Below, piece after piece: positions 7,814 through 16,659 of a stretch of 64,000 nt of DNA (position 1 is the first letter of the stretch; each line of letters begins with the position of its first letter). The DNA is from JBFMFB01 sp040752115 (GTDB lineage Bacteria; Pseudomonadota; Gammaproteobacteria; Burkholderiales; Sulfuricellaceae), in NCBI GenBank assembly GCA_040752115.1, contig JBFMFB010000010.1:1-64000 (forward strand). The letters are read 5' to 3'. Under the pieces are notes generated by a model, which worked only from the letters and a program-made list of their open reading frames with translations, was not told the DNA's origin and ran no database searches. Both the position numbers and the translations under genes were made by a program.

Positions 7814-8383
7814 CTAGTCGATATACTCGAACACCTTGACCACTCTTTGCACGCCGCTGGTGGAACGAGCGATTTCCGCGGCGTCTTCCGCTTCCTTGCG
7901 GGTGACCAGCCCCATGAGATAAACCGCGCCATTTTCCGTCACGACCTTGACGTGGTTGGGCGAAAATTTGTTGGCATCGAGCATGCGCACCTTCACCTTG
8001 GAGGTGATGAAGGTGTCGTTGCTGCGCGAGGCGAAAGAGGTGAGCGCCGAGACGGTGATTTCGTTGGTCACGTCACGCACATTGGCGACGCCCTTGGCGA
8101 TTTGCTCCGCTTCCTGCCGGAGCGCGGCGGTGCGGGCCTCGCCGGTCAGGAGTACGTTGCGGTTGAAGCTGGTGACGTTGACGTGCACTTCTCCCTTGAG
8201 GGCATCGCCGATGCGGTTGGCTGTTTTGATTTCTATTCCTTCATCCTCGACGAAGATTCCGGAGGTACGCCGGTCGTCGGCCATTAGCGCGCCGGTGCCC
8301 GCACCGGCGGCGACCACGGGGAAGCATCCCTGCAAGGCGGGAAGCAGCAGGACGAGCAGGATCAAGGCACAGAGTTGACGCAT
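7814..8383 (-). CDS. dolP: BON-domain outer membrane lipoprotein (DolP/YraP)
   Basis: The 189-aa lipoprotein precursor has the lipobox LPALQGC (Cys at residue 20) followed by two BON domains (about residues 46-113 and 122-189). DolP of E. coli supports outer membrane integrity and division-site envelope remodelling. A ribosome binding site (GGGAG) lies before the start. It follows gmhA with no gap, inside the conserved lpoA-yraN-gmhA/diaA-dolP order. Confidence 0.9.
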   Translation of the reverse strand: MRQLCALILLVLLLPALQGCFPVVAAGAGTGALMADDRRTSGIFVEDEGIEIKTANRIGDALKGEVHVNVTSFNRNVLLTGEARTAALRQEAEQIAKGVANVRDVTNEITVSALTSFASRSNDTFITSKVKVRMLDANKFSPNHVKVVTENGAVYLMGLVTRKEAEDAAEIARSTSGVQRVVKVFEYID

Positions 8384-8974
8384 TTATTCGACTCCCAGCA
8401 GTAAACAGTCAATGGCATCGCACAGGCAATGGATGATGAGCAAATGCACCTCCTGGATGCGGGCGGTGCTATCGGCCGGAACGCAGAGATGGATATCGTT
8501 GGCATGCAAAAGTTCGGCCATCTCGCCGCCGTCCTTCCCGGTCAGCGCAATGACGCCCATCTCGCGCTCGTGGGCGGCCAATATCGCCTGGATGACATTG
8601 CGCGAATTGCCGCTGGTGGAAATGGCGAGCAGCAGGTCATTGGGCTGGCCCAAGGCGCGCACCTGTTTGGAGAATATTTCCTCGAAGGCATAGTCGTTGG
8701 CGATCGATGTCAGGGTGGAGCTGTCGGTCGTCAGTGCCATGGCAGCCAGACCAGGCCGCTCCATTTCGAAGCGGTTGAGCATTTCCGAGGAAAAATGCTG
8801 GGCGTCGCCGGCAGAGCCGCCGTTGCCGCAGCTCAATACCTTGCCGTCGGCCAGGAGGCACTGCACGATTCGCTCGGCGGCAAGCGCTATCGGCTCGGCG
8901 AGCAGGTCCATGGTCTGGAGTTTGAGATGGGCGCTATCGGCGAAATGCTGGCTGATTCGGGTGATGATATCCAT
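8384..8974 (-). CDS. gmhA: phosphoheptose isomerase (GmhA/DiaA family)
   Basis: SIS-domain protein of 196 aa. GmhA converts sedoheptulose 7-phosphate to heptose 7-phosphate; E. coli DiaA, at the same gene position, instead promotes DnaA assembly. Here the sequence has QHFSSEMLNRFE, with a glutamate where GmhA has its catalytic Glu65, and RIQEVHLLIIH with the GmhA catalytic His. Together with rfaE2 nearby this favours an isomerase, though overall similarity is also high to DiaA. A TATAAT on the minus strand lies at 8984-8989. Confidence 0.85.
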   Translation of the reverse strand: MDIITRISQHFADSAHLKLQTMDLLAEPIALAAERIVQCLLADGKVLSCGNGGSAGDAQHFSSEMLNRFEMERPGLAAMALTTDSSTLTSIANDYAFEEIFSKQVRALGQPNDLLLAISTSGNSRNVIQAILAAHEREMGVIALTGKDGGEMAELLHANDIHLCVPADSTARIQEVHLLIIHCLCDAIDCLLLGVE

Positions 8975-9001
8975 TTGCGCGACATTATAAGGGAAAATGC
9001 C

Positions 9002-9343
9002 TCATTCGCCGAAAGCGTTCCTGATCCATTCCGGCTCGATTCCTTCCAGTGCCGAGAGCAGGACGACGTCAAAGCGGCAGGGAGGCGTCCCGTTCAACTG
9101 CTGGAGGTAATGGCGGGCGGCGCGCAGCAGCTTGCCCTGCTTGTGCGGCGTGATGCTGGCCGCGGCGCCGCCGTAGTCCCGGTTCCGTCGCAGGCGGACT
9201 TCCACGAATACCAGTGTCCGACCGTCGCGGAGGATGAGATCGATTTCCCCGAAACGGCAATGGTAGTTTTTCTCGATCAGCTTGAGGCCGCGCTCTGCGA
9301 GGAACGCGGCGGCGATTCCTTCGGCCTGCGCCCCTTCGTTCAC
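9002..9343 (-). CDS. yraN: YraN family endonuclease-like protein (UPF0102)
   Basis: The 113-aa protein has the restriction-endonuclease-like fold pattern E(N)xxxRxGEIDLI ... LVFVEVR (about residues 24-52). Its cellular role is not established. It overlaps the lpoA stop by 4 bases, so it is translated as part of the same minus-strand operon. Confidence 0.92.
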   Translation of the reverse strand: MNEGAQAEGIAAAFLAERGLKLIEKNYHCRFGEIDLILRDGRTLVFVEVRLRRNRDYGGAAASITPHKQGKLLRAARHYLQQLNGTPPCRFDVVLLSALEGIEPEWIRNAFGE

Positions 9344-10443
9344 TGCTGCGCTGCAGCGGGCAGGGCGGCCTCGCCGTCACGAAATTCCGCGCGGGGTAGC
9401 TCGCGCGTGAATTGGCGAGTTTCGCTGATGCTGATCTGGCCAGTGACGCCGTCCAGCACCATCCCCGCCCGCGGCGGCGACTCCAGAAGCAGCCGCGTGA
9501 GCCGCCAGGCATCGATACCCAGCGCGTAAAGCCGTTCCAGTTCGACGCCGAGGGCGGGAGCGGGGCGCGGGTAAACCATGACGGCCGGGTGATCCGGCTG
9601 CAGCAGCCAGGGCATATCGACGAACTGGATTCCGTTCAAGTCCACGTTTTTCTGGCTCTCTCCCTTTCCCCCGTAAATCTGGGAGGTGGCGTAGGTGGCG
9701 ACAGCGGGGTCGAGGTAGGGGCGAACCAACCGCGCTTCCTGAGCTTCCGCGGCGAGGAAGATCATGTCGGCCGACCGGTCGGCGATGGCTTCCCGCAGTT
9801 TCGGGAAATGTATTTCGGTGCCGCTGAAGACGAGCTGGGCCACGATCTGTCCGCCCATCTCCTGCCATTCGCCGGCGAAAGCGGCTTGCATGCGTTTTGC
9901 GAGCGCGGTGCCGGAGGATACAATGGCGGCAGATTTTCGTCCTTCGGAGAATGCCAGGCGCGCGATCTGGCGCGCTTCGGCTTCCGCCGACAGACCGAAG
10001 AGATACAGCTGACGGGGCATCTCTGCGTCCTTTTCCGGCGTATTGAGCGCCAGGGTGGGAGCGGTGACCAGGCGGCTGGCGGCCAGCGCGGTGACGGCGT
10101 TCTTGGTGAGCGGGCCGGCGACGATCCGCGCGTCAGCGCGCAGCGCCTCCCGGTAGGCTGTCAGAACTTCCTCGACCTGGTCACCGGTGGGATAGATTTT
10201 GACCGGCAGTTCCGCCGCTTGAACCGAGGCTGCCGCCATGAAACCCTGCTGCACCGCTTCGGCCGCGCGGCCGAAGGCGGGGGAATAAAGCGGCAGCAAC
10301 AGCGCGATGTGAGGCGTTTGCGCTTCCTTCTGCGCCGCCGCGGAAGGCGGCTGCGTCTCCTGCTTCGCGGCAGGCGCAGCCATCGCGCCAGGTGCGGCAG
10401 CGAAGCCGAACAAGACGAGCAGGAAGGCGAGAAAATGGGGCAT
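9340..10443 (-). CDS. lpoA: penicillin-binding protein activator LpoA-like
   Basis: The product is about 367 aa with an N-terminal signal peptide (hydrophobic to about residue 22) and a periplasmic-binding-like domain that starts at HIALLLPLYSPAF. In E. coli LpoA activates the PBP1A synthase. No lipobox cysteine is seen after the signal sequence, and the length is close to the C-terminal LpoA domain only. The ATG at 10443 was chosen over TTG at 10449. The gene overlaps the divergent rsmI by 9 bases. Confidence 0.85.
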   Translation of the reverse strand: MPHFLAFLLVLFGFAAAPGAMAAPAAKQETQPPSAAAQKEAQTPHIALLLPLYSPAFGRAAEAVQQGFMAAASVQAAELPVKIYPTGDQVEEVLTAYREALRADARIVAGPLTKNAVTALAASRLVTAPTLALNTPEKDAEMPRQLYLFGLSAEAEARQIARLAFSEGRKSAAIVSSGTALAKRMQAAFAGEWQEMGGQIVAQLVFSGTEIHFPKLREAIADRSADMIFLAAEAQEARLVRPYLDPAVATYATSQIYGGKGESQKNVDLNGIQFVDMPWLLQPDHPAVMVYPRPAPALGVELERLYALGIDAWRLTRLLLESPPRAGMVLDGVTGQISISETRQFTRELPRAEFRDGEAALPAAAQQ

Positions 10444-11310
10444 CAACAACCGTATGCGGTGGCAAAGGGCACATTATATGTGGTGGCCACGCCGATTGGA
10501 AATTTGCGCGACATCACCCTGCGCGCGCTGGACGTGCTGCGGGGCGCGGACATCGTCGCCGCGGAGGACACCCGCAACACGGCGCACCTGCTCGGCTATT
10601 TTTCCATTTCCGGCGGCAAGCTGTTCGCGCTGCACGAGCATAACGAACATGCCGCCGCCTTCAAGCTGATCGAGGCGCTGCGCTCCGGAAAAACGGTGGC
10701 GCTGGTGAGCGATGCCGGCACACCCGCCATCAGCGATCCCGGCGCCGTGCTGGTAAGCGCCGTGCGCGATGCCGGCATCGGCGTGGTGCCGGTGCCGGGC
10801 GCAAATGCCGCAGTGTGCGCGCTTTCCGCCGCCGGCGTGACCGATCCGCATTTCCTGTTCTACGGGTTCTTGCCGCACAAGGGCGCCGCGCGGCGGGAGG
10901 CGCTGGAAGCGCTGAAGGATCTGTCCCATACCCTGGTGTTTTACGAATCGCCGCACCGGATCGCGGAAAGCGTCGGCGACATGCGCGAAGTGCTGGGCGG
11001 CGGGAGGCGCATCGTCCTGGCACGCGAACTGACCAAGGTGTTCGAGACGATTCATGCTTGCGCCCTGGAAGAAGCGCCGGCATGGCTGGCCGCAGACCCG
11101 AACCGGCAAAAAGGCGAATTCGTGCTGCTGGTTTCCGGCGCGGAAGTGCTTCGCAATGCGGAAATCGGCACAGCGGCGCGACATGCGCTGGAAGTTCTGC
11201 TGGCCGAGCTGCCGCTGAAGCAGGCGGTGAAGCTCGCGGCGGAGATCAGCGGCGAGAAGAAGAACGCGCTTTACGCGCTGGCGCTGCAGCTCAAGGAACA
11301 AGGGGCGTAG
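10435..11310 (+). CDS. rsmI: 16S rRNA (cytidine1402-2'-O)-methyltransferase
   Basis: Tetrapyrrole-methylase-fold enzyme that 2'-O-methylates C1402 in the decoding centre. The 291-aa product has LYVVATPIGNLRDITLRAL, AAEDTRNTAHLL and LVSDAGTPAISDPG in order. The ATG at 10435 has an AGGAAGGCGAG upstream; GTG at 10459 is an alternative. It is divergent from lpoA and overlaps its 5' end, so promoters for both lie inside coding DNA. Confidence 0.95.
   Translation: MGHQQPYAVAKGTLYVVATPIGNLRDITLRALDVLRGADIVAAEDTRNTAHLLGYFSISGGKLFALHEHNEHAAAFKLIEALRSGKTVALVSDAGTPAISDPGAVLVSAVRDAGIGVVPVPGANAAVCALSAAGVTDPHFLFYGFLPHKGAARREALEALKDLSHTLVFYESPHRIAESVGDMREVLGGGRRIVLARELTKVFETIHACALEEAPAWLAADPNRQKGEFVLLVSGAEVLRNAEIGTAARHALEVLLAELPLKQAVKLAAEISGEKKNALYALALQLKEQGA
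10473..10501 (-). promoter_or_regulatory. possible lpoA promoter inside rsmI
   Basis: On the minus strand TATAAT (10473-10478) is preceded by TTTCCA/TTCCAA with a 17-18 base spacer. The predicted transcript would begin near 10466, about 23 bases before the lpoA start. The -10 is perfect and the -35 weak. Confidence 0.4.
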
Positions 11311-11321
11311 CGGTTGGCCGG

Positions 11322-12044
11322 CTACGGCGCAGGTTCGTCGGTGCGGGTCGGGGCGTAGTCTTCCGCCAGCAACTTTGGGGTGCGGTCCAGGTGATAGAGC
11401 ACCGCAATCAGGACGAGGGTGGCGAACAGCATAAAATGGGGCCCGAACAGCCAGAATACCAGGGGCACGCAGAAGTAGTAGGCGCGCATGCCGATGCTGT
11501 AATATTTGCCGGCGCGATTGAGGTACAAGGCCACATGCTGCGGCGAGATCGCTTTGTGGTTGAGGGCGAGCGGTACGTTGATCATGTAGCCGACGTGGTT
11601 GAATACCCGGATCGCCACGGAAAAACTGAAAAACGCCACGAACAGATCGAGCAGCAGCAGGATCAGCTTGGTCAGCCACAGCTCCGAATGCGTGGCCCCG
11701 TACACATTTAGCGCATGCCAGGTTCCTCCGAGCTTGTCGCCCTGGCTGCTCAGCGTCAGCACTCCGATGATCAGCAGCACCGCCGTCGAGGCAAGGAAAG
11801 TCGCCGCCATGGTGGAGTTGCGCAGGGTCTGCACTGCCAGAAGGTCCTTGTTGCCGCTTTGCATGATGCTGTCCACCCAGGCGGTGCGCGCGATCACATT
11901 GACTGCCTGGATGGTGTAAGTCGGGCTTCTGCGCACCCTGTGGCGCAGGAAGAGATGATACAGCGCCAGCAGGGCTGCGCTCAGCGCAAGGCTCAAGATA
12001 TCGGGGCCGAAGGTGCCGAGCCAGGATGAAAGGGCATCTGCCAA
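11322..12044 (-). CDS. DUF599 family membrane protein
   Basis: The 240-aa protein has four or five membrane helices (about residues 15-33, 80-100, 123-145, 187-215). The conserved region around RTAWV and LRNSTMAATFLASTA is typical of DUF599. No biochemical role is known for the family. It converges on rsmI with an 11-base gap. On the minus strand TATAAT at 12077-12082 is a possible -10, without a good -35. Confidence 0.8.
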   Translation of the reverse strand: MADALSSWLGTFGPDILSLALSAALLALYHLFLRHRVRRSPTYTIQAVNVIARTAWVDSIMQSGNKDLLAVQTLRNSTMAATFLASTAVLLIIGVLTLSSQGDKLGGTWHALNVYGATHSELWLTKLILLLLDLFVAFFSFSVAIRVFNHVGYMINVPLALNHKAISPQHVALYLNRAGKYYSIGMRAYYFCVPLVFWLFGPHFMLFATLVLIAVLYHLDRTPKLLAEDYAPTRTDEPAP

Positions 12045-12265
12045 GCTTTTCTCCAGAGATTTCAGCGTTTCTTGACATTATAGCCGCAGGACGGGAGATT
12101 GGGTTCGGGCCGTCGGCCGGCGCTCGAGCGGCTCCGCCTGATCGGGGCGGCAATCTGGATCGGCATCGGAACAACGGTTGCGGGATTATGTTCTAAAATT
12201 CTTTGCGGTGTTTGCCCGGCGAGTTGGGCAGACGTGGCCGCGCAGCGGAAAGGGGCGGATTCCGG

Positions 12266-13426
12266 ATGTATTACACCGCATTGAAAATGCTGATGGGCGA
12301 CCGCAGCAAGTATCTCGGCATGATCATGGGGCTGACTTTCGCTTCGTTCATCATGACCCAGCAGCCGGCGATCTTCACCGGGCTCATGATGCGCACCTTC
12401 AGCTTCATGACCGACCTCGGCCAGCCGGACATCTGGGTGATGGACCCCAAGGTGCAGTTCATCGACGACATCAAGCCGATGCAGGACACCCAGCTCTACC
12501 GGGTGCGCGGCGTCGAGGGTGTGGAGTGGGCGGTGCCGCTGTATAAGGGGCTGCTCAAGGTGCGGCTGGAGAACGGCAATTTCCAGACCTGCAACGTGGT
12601 CGGGCTGGATGACGCGACCCTGATCGGCGGCCCGGCGGTGATGGTACAGGGGCGGCTGGAGGATCTGCGTCGCGCCGAGGGGGTGATCGTGGACGAGGAA
12701 GGCGCGCGCACCAAGCTGGCGAGAGCTGCCGCGGCGCCGGGGGGCAAGCCGGTGCCGCTGCAGATCGGGGACGTGCTGGAATTGAACGACCGGCGTGCCA
12801 CGGTGGTCGGCATCGCCAAGGTGACGCGCACGTTCCAGTCGCAGCCGGTGATCTATACGACCTATACCCGCGCTATCGGCTTTGCGCCCCGCGAACGCAA
12901 GCTGCTGTCATTCGTTCTGGTTAAGGCCAGGGACGGGGAAGACCCGAAGGCGCTGACCGAGCGCATCCGCAACGTTACCGGCCTGGCCGCCTATACGCGC
13001 GACGATTTCAAGATGCTGACGGTGAAGTACTTCATGAAAAACACCGGCATCCCGATCAACTTCGGCATGGCGGTGCTGCTCGGCTTCATCATCGGCGCGG
13101 CGGTGGCGGGGCAGACGTTCTACAATTTCACGCTCGACAATCTGCGCCAGTTTGGTGTGCTCAAGGCGATGGGAACCGGCAATGGCACGCTGCTGCGCAT
13201 GATTCTGCTGCAGGCCGCAGTCGTGGGCGGCATCGGCTGGGGGCTGGGCGTCGGTGCGGCCGCATTGTTCGGCTATGTGTTTCGCGACAGTGTGCTGGCA
13301 TTCAAGTTTCCCTGGCAGCTGCTGGCCATTTCCGGCGGGGCGGTGGCGCTTATCTGCGTTTTCGCCGCCCTGATCAGCATTCGCAAGGTGATCAAGCTGG
13401 AGCCGGCGATCGTGTTCAAGACCTGA
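12266..13426 (+). CDS. ABC exporter permease, DevC/MacB-like
   Basis: The 386-aa permease has an N-terminal membrane helix (about 18-38), a large periplasmic domain (about 50-265) and three C-terminal helices with FtsX-type spacing (about 275-298, 325-348, 360-380). GLTFASFIM and the following region resemble DevC proteins. It is the first gene of a permease, ATPase, adaptor and outer membrane factor operon. No clear promoter was found in the 220-base upstream gap. Confidence 0.85.
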   Translation: MYYTALKMLMGDRSKYLGMIMGLTFASFIMTQQPAIFTGLMMRTFSFMTDLGQPDIWVMDPKVQFIDDIKPMQDTQLYRVRGVEGVEWAVPLYKGLLKVRLENGNFQTCNVVGLDDATLIGGPAVMVQGRLEDLRRAEGVIVDEEGARTKLARAAAAPGGKPVPLQIGDVLELNDRRATVVGIAKVTRTFQSQPVIYTTYTRAIGFAPRERKLLSFVLVKARDGEDPKALTERIRNVTGLAAYTRDDFKMLTVKYFMKNTGIPINFGMAVLLGFIIGAAVAGQTFYNFTLDNLRQFGVLKAMGTGNGTLLRMILLQAAVVGGIGWGLGVGAAALFGYVFRDSVLAFKFPWQLLAISGGAVALICVFAALISIRKVIKLEPAIVFKT

Positions 13427-13438
13427 GAAGTTACGGCC

Positions 13439-14182
13439 ATGACGACAGACATCGAGGCGGTGGCATTCTGCCGCGGCGGCGACCAAAAACTCGCGGTGCG
13501 CTGCAGCGGCGTGACCAAGGCCTACGGCACGGCCGATGCCAGGATCATGGCGTTGCGCGGTATCGAGCTGGAAGTGCGGATGGGCGAGTTGCTGATGCTG
13601 GTCGGGCCGTCCGGCTGCGGCAAGACCACCCTGATTTCGGTGATCGCCGGGATTCTGGATCAGGACGAGGGCGTGTGCTGCGTGTACGAACACGATATGC
13701 TGCACATGCCCAGCCTGGAGAAAATCAGCTACCGCGCCCGCAACATCGGCTTCGTGTTCCAGGCATTCAATCTTCTGCCGGCGCTCACGGCGGCGGAAAA
13801 CGTGGCGGTGCCGCTGATCATCAACGGCGTGAAGCGCAAGGAAGCGATTGACCGCGCGGGTGACATGCTTTCCAGGGTCGGGCTGAGCAGCCGACTGCGT
13901 GCACTGCCTGCCGAGCTTTCGGGCGGGCAGGCGCAGCGGGTCGCGATTGCGCGCGCGCTGATCCACGGTCCGCGCCTGGTGGTGTGCGACGAGCCGACCA
14001 GTGCGCTGGATCACGAGACCGGCCAGAAGGTGATGGAGTTGCTGAGAAATGTTGCCCTGGCGGAGGATCGCGCCCTGGTCATCGTCACCCACGATGCGCG
14101 GATCTTTCCTTTCGCCGACCGGATCGCCCGGATGGACGACGGACGGGTCGAGCGGGTGGTGAATTCGGCGAATGAATTGTAG
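13439..14182 (+). CDS. ABC exporter ATPase, LolD/DevA-like
   Basis: The 247-aa ATPase has Walker A GPSGCGKTT, Q-loop FQAFNLLPALTA, signature LSGGQAQRVAIARAL, Walker B LVVCDEPTSALD and the switch His in VTHDAR. It couples ATP use to the permease encoded 12 bases upstream and overlaps the adaptor region by reading into its leader. Confidence 0.93.
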   Translation: MTTDIEAVAFCRGGDQKLAVRCSGVTKAYGTADARIMALRGIELEVRMGELLMLVGPSGCGKTTLISVIAGILDQDEGVCCVYEHDMLHMPSLEKISYRARNIGFVFQAFNLLPALTAAENVAVPLIINGVKRKEAIDRAGDMLSRVGLSSRLRALPAELSGGQAQRVAIARALIHGPRLVVCDEPTSALDHETGQKVMELLRNVALAEDRALVIVTHDARIFPFADRIARMDDGRVERVVNSANEL

Positions 14183-14210
14183 CGGGACCGTGCCAATAAG
14201 GATCAAGATA

Positions 14211-15188
14211 ATGTTGCCCAAGTACACTCTTCCTGTCGTCGCGGCACTCGGGTTTGCGTTCGCGCTTTATTCGGCGGTGAGCGGCGGCAAGCCGGTGCCG
14301 GTATCGCAGCCGGTGGCGCAGCCTGCGGAAGCGCCATTCAAATCCTACATCGCCGGCGCCGGCATCATCGAGGCGCGCTCCGATAACATCAGCATCGGCA
14401 GCGCGCTGTCCGGCGTGGTGGCGAAGGTTTTCGTCAAGGTGGGCGACAAGGTCGAACCGGGCGATCCGCTGTTCAGGCTGGACGAGCGGGAGCTGGCTGC
14501 CGAACTCGGCGTGAAGCGGGCGGGCGAAACCAAGGCAAGGGCGGGCGTGGCCGAGGCGGAGGCCTCGCTGGCCGACGCAAGGAATCTGCTTGCCTTGGCG
14601 GAAGCGGTTTCCGACAGGCGCGCCATCAGCGTGGAAGAGCTCGACCGGCGCCGGAATGCGGCGGCCCTCGCCGAAGCCCGACTGGCGAGCGCGCGCGCCC
14701 AGACGGTTTCGGCCGGGGCGGAAGTGAAGACGGTGCAAACCAATCTGGAGCGCCTCGTGGTGCGTGCCCCGGTTGCCGGTGAGATCCTGCAGGTGAACGT
14801 CCGCCCCGGCGAGTTCGCGCCCACCGGCGTGCTGGCGAAGCCGCTGGTGCTCATGGGCGACCTGGCGCGTCTGCACGTGCGGGTGGACATCGACGAAAAC
14901 GATGCCTGGCGCTTCCGCCCCAATGCGCCGGCAGTGGCGGCCCTGCGCGGCAACCGCGAGTTCAGGGCAAATCTGTCGTTCGTGCGGGTGGAGCCCTATG
15001 TCGTGCCGAAAAAATCCCTGACCGGGGATAGCACCGAACGGGTGGATACCCGCGTGCTGCAGGTGCTCTACAGCTTCGACCGCGCGCAACTGCCGGCTTA
15101 TGTAGGACAGCAGATGGACGTGTTCATCGAAGCGCCGGGGGTGGGCGAGAGGGCGGCGCAGCCCGCGAGTGCAAAGGGCAGGCCGTGA
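14211..15188 (+). CDS. HlyD-family membrane fusion protein
   Basis: Periplasmic adaptor of 325 aa with a signal/anchor helix (about 5-22), a lipoyl-type beta domain split around a coiled-coil hairpin (about 95-185), and a beta-barrel region. It should bridge the ABC permease and the outer membrane channel. ATG at 14211 follows AAGGATCAAG; an upstream ATG at 14172 lies inside the ATPase gene. The stop overlaps the next start by 1 base. Confidence 0.9.
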   Translation: MLPKYTLPVVAALGFAFALYSAVSGGKPVPVSQPVAQPAEAPFKSYIAGAGIIEARSDNISIGSALSGVVAKVFVKVGDKVEPGDPLFRLDERELAAELGVKRAGETKARAGVAEAEASLADARNLLALAEAVSDRRAISVEELDRRRNAAALAEARLASARAQTVSAGAEVKTVQTNLERLVVRAPVAGEILQVNVRPGEFAPTGVLAKPLVLMGDLARLHVRVDIDENDAWRFRPNAPAVAALRGNREFRANLSFVRVEPYVVPKKSLTGDSTERVDTRVLQVLYSFDRAQLPAYVGQQMDVFIEAPGVGERAAQPASAKGRP

Positions 15189-16624
15189 TGCGCGGCCGAC
15201 GGGTTTTTCCGGCAGCGCTGGCGGTGTTGCTGGCGGGGTGCACCATCGGACCGGATTACGTGCGCCCCGACATGCCGCTGCCGGCGAAATGGCGCAATGC
15301 CGGGAAGGGCGCGCCGGCAAGCACCGAGCAAAGCGCTCAGTGGTGGAAAAATTTTAACGATCCGGTATTGGAGAAACTGGTGGCGCAAGCCCTGGAATCC
15401 AGCCTGGATCTGAAGCTGGCGCGCGCACGCATACGCGAAGCCCGCGCGCAGCTGGTGGTGGCGGAGGCTGCGGGGGCGCCGAATGTGACGGCTTCCGCGT
15501 CGGCGGCGCGGGGGATGAACAGCGCCAATGTGGTACAGAGCTCTTCTGCCGGCACCGTGTTCAGCACCGGCGGGGTGGTCTACGATCTTTACAAGGCCGG
15601 CTTCGATGCCCAATGGGAGCTCGATTTGTTCGGCGGCGTGCGGCGTTCGGTGGAGGCGGCGCAGGCAACTGCCGAAGCCGCCGAAGAGGACGGCCGTGCG
15701 GTGCAGATTTCGCTGCTGGGCGAAGTGGCCCGGAACTACATCGAGCTGCGGGCTGCCCAGCGGCAGATCGCCATTGCCAGGGAGAATGCGCGCGCGCAGC
15801 AGGAGACGGCGGGCCTGGTGCGGTCGCGCTATCGCGCGGGGCTGAGCAGCGATCTCGATGTGGCGCGTGCGGAAGCGCAGGCGGCGGCGACAGCGGCGCA
15901 GATTCCGCCCCTTGAAGCTGCGCTCGACAAGGCGGTGCACCGGCTGGGAGTGCTGCTCGGAAAAGCGCCCGGCGCACTGGCGGAAGATCTTGCCCGAGAG
16001 GCGCCGGTGCCGATTTCGTCCGCGCAGGTGGCGGCAGGGCTGCCATCGGAGCTGCTGCAGCGCCGCCCCGATATCCGCCGCGCGGAGCGCCAGCTGGCGG
16101 CGGCGACCGCCCTGACCGGGGCGGCCACTGCCGATCTTTTTCCGCGCTTCAACCTCGCGGCCATGATCGGCCTGCAAAGCTCGGATGCTTCCACTTTTAC
16201 GGATGGCGGCAGCAAGGCCTGGTCGCTCGTGCCCGGCCTCAGCCTGCCGGTGTTCAATGCCGGCAGGATCAGGGCCAATATCGAGGCGAAGGACGCCCAG
16301 CAGGAACAGGCGCTGGCAAAGTACCAGGCTGCCGTTCTTTCCGCCCTGGAAGAGGTGGAGAATTCGCTGGCCGTTTATGTGCGGGAACAGTTGCGCCGCG
16401 AATCGCTGCTCCAGGCTGAGGAAGCCAATCGCCGGGCAGTGGCGTTGGCCAGCGAACGCTACGTTAAAGGCCTGGCCAGTTTCCTCGATGTACTCGATGC
16501 CGAGCGCTCGCTTTATGCTGCGCAGAGCCTGCTGAGCCAAAGCGAGGCCAGCCTCTCGTCCGATCTGGTAGCGCTGTACAAGGCGCTGGGCGGGGAATGG
16601 GAAACGTCTGTGGGCACGCCGTAG
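15188..16624 (+). CDS. NodT-family outer membrane efflux lipoprotein
   Basis: TolC-like channel of 478 aa. It has a lipobox LLAGCTIGPDYVRP (Cys about residue 19) and two OEP repeats. It completes a tripartite exporter with the three preceding genes. The substrate cannot be read from sequence. Confidence 0.92.
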   Translation: MRGRRVFPAALAVLLAGCTIGPDYVRPDMPLPAKWRNAGKGAPASTEQSAQWWKNFNDPVLEKLVAQALESSLDLKLARARIREARAQLVVAEAAGAPNVTASASAARGMNSANVVQSSSAGTVFSTGGVVYDLYKAGFDAQWELDLFGGVRRSVEAAQATAEAAEEDGRAVQISLLGEVARNYIELRAAQRQIAIARENARAQQETAGLVRSRYRAGLSSDLDVARAEAQAAATAAQIPPLEAALDKAVHRLGVLLGKAPGALAEDLAREAPVPISSAQVAAGLPSELLQRRPDIRRAERQLAAATALTGAATADLFPRFNLAAMIGLQSSDASTFTDGGSKAWSLVPGLSLPVFNAGRIRANIEAKDAQQEQALAKYQAAVLSALEEVENSLAVYVREQLRRESLLQAEEANRRAVALASERYVKGLASFLDVLDAERSLYAAQSLLSQSEASLSSDLVALYKALGGEWETSVGTP

Positions 16625-16659
16625 CAGTTATAAAGAATCTTTCTCTCGGGAAACGAAAC

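Noticed and set aside
8984..8989. TATAAT as a leaderless promoter for gmhA
   Set aside because: It lies only about 10 bases before the ATG and has no good -35; gmhA is probably transcribed from the lpoA side.
12072..12077. TTGACA as a -35 for the ABC exporter operon
   Set aside because: No -10 lies at a suitable distance on the plus strand; the same bases overlap a minus-strand TATAAT.
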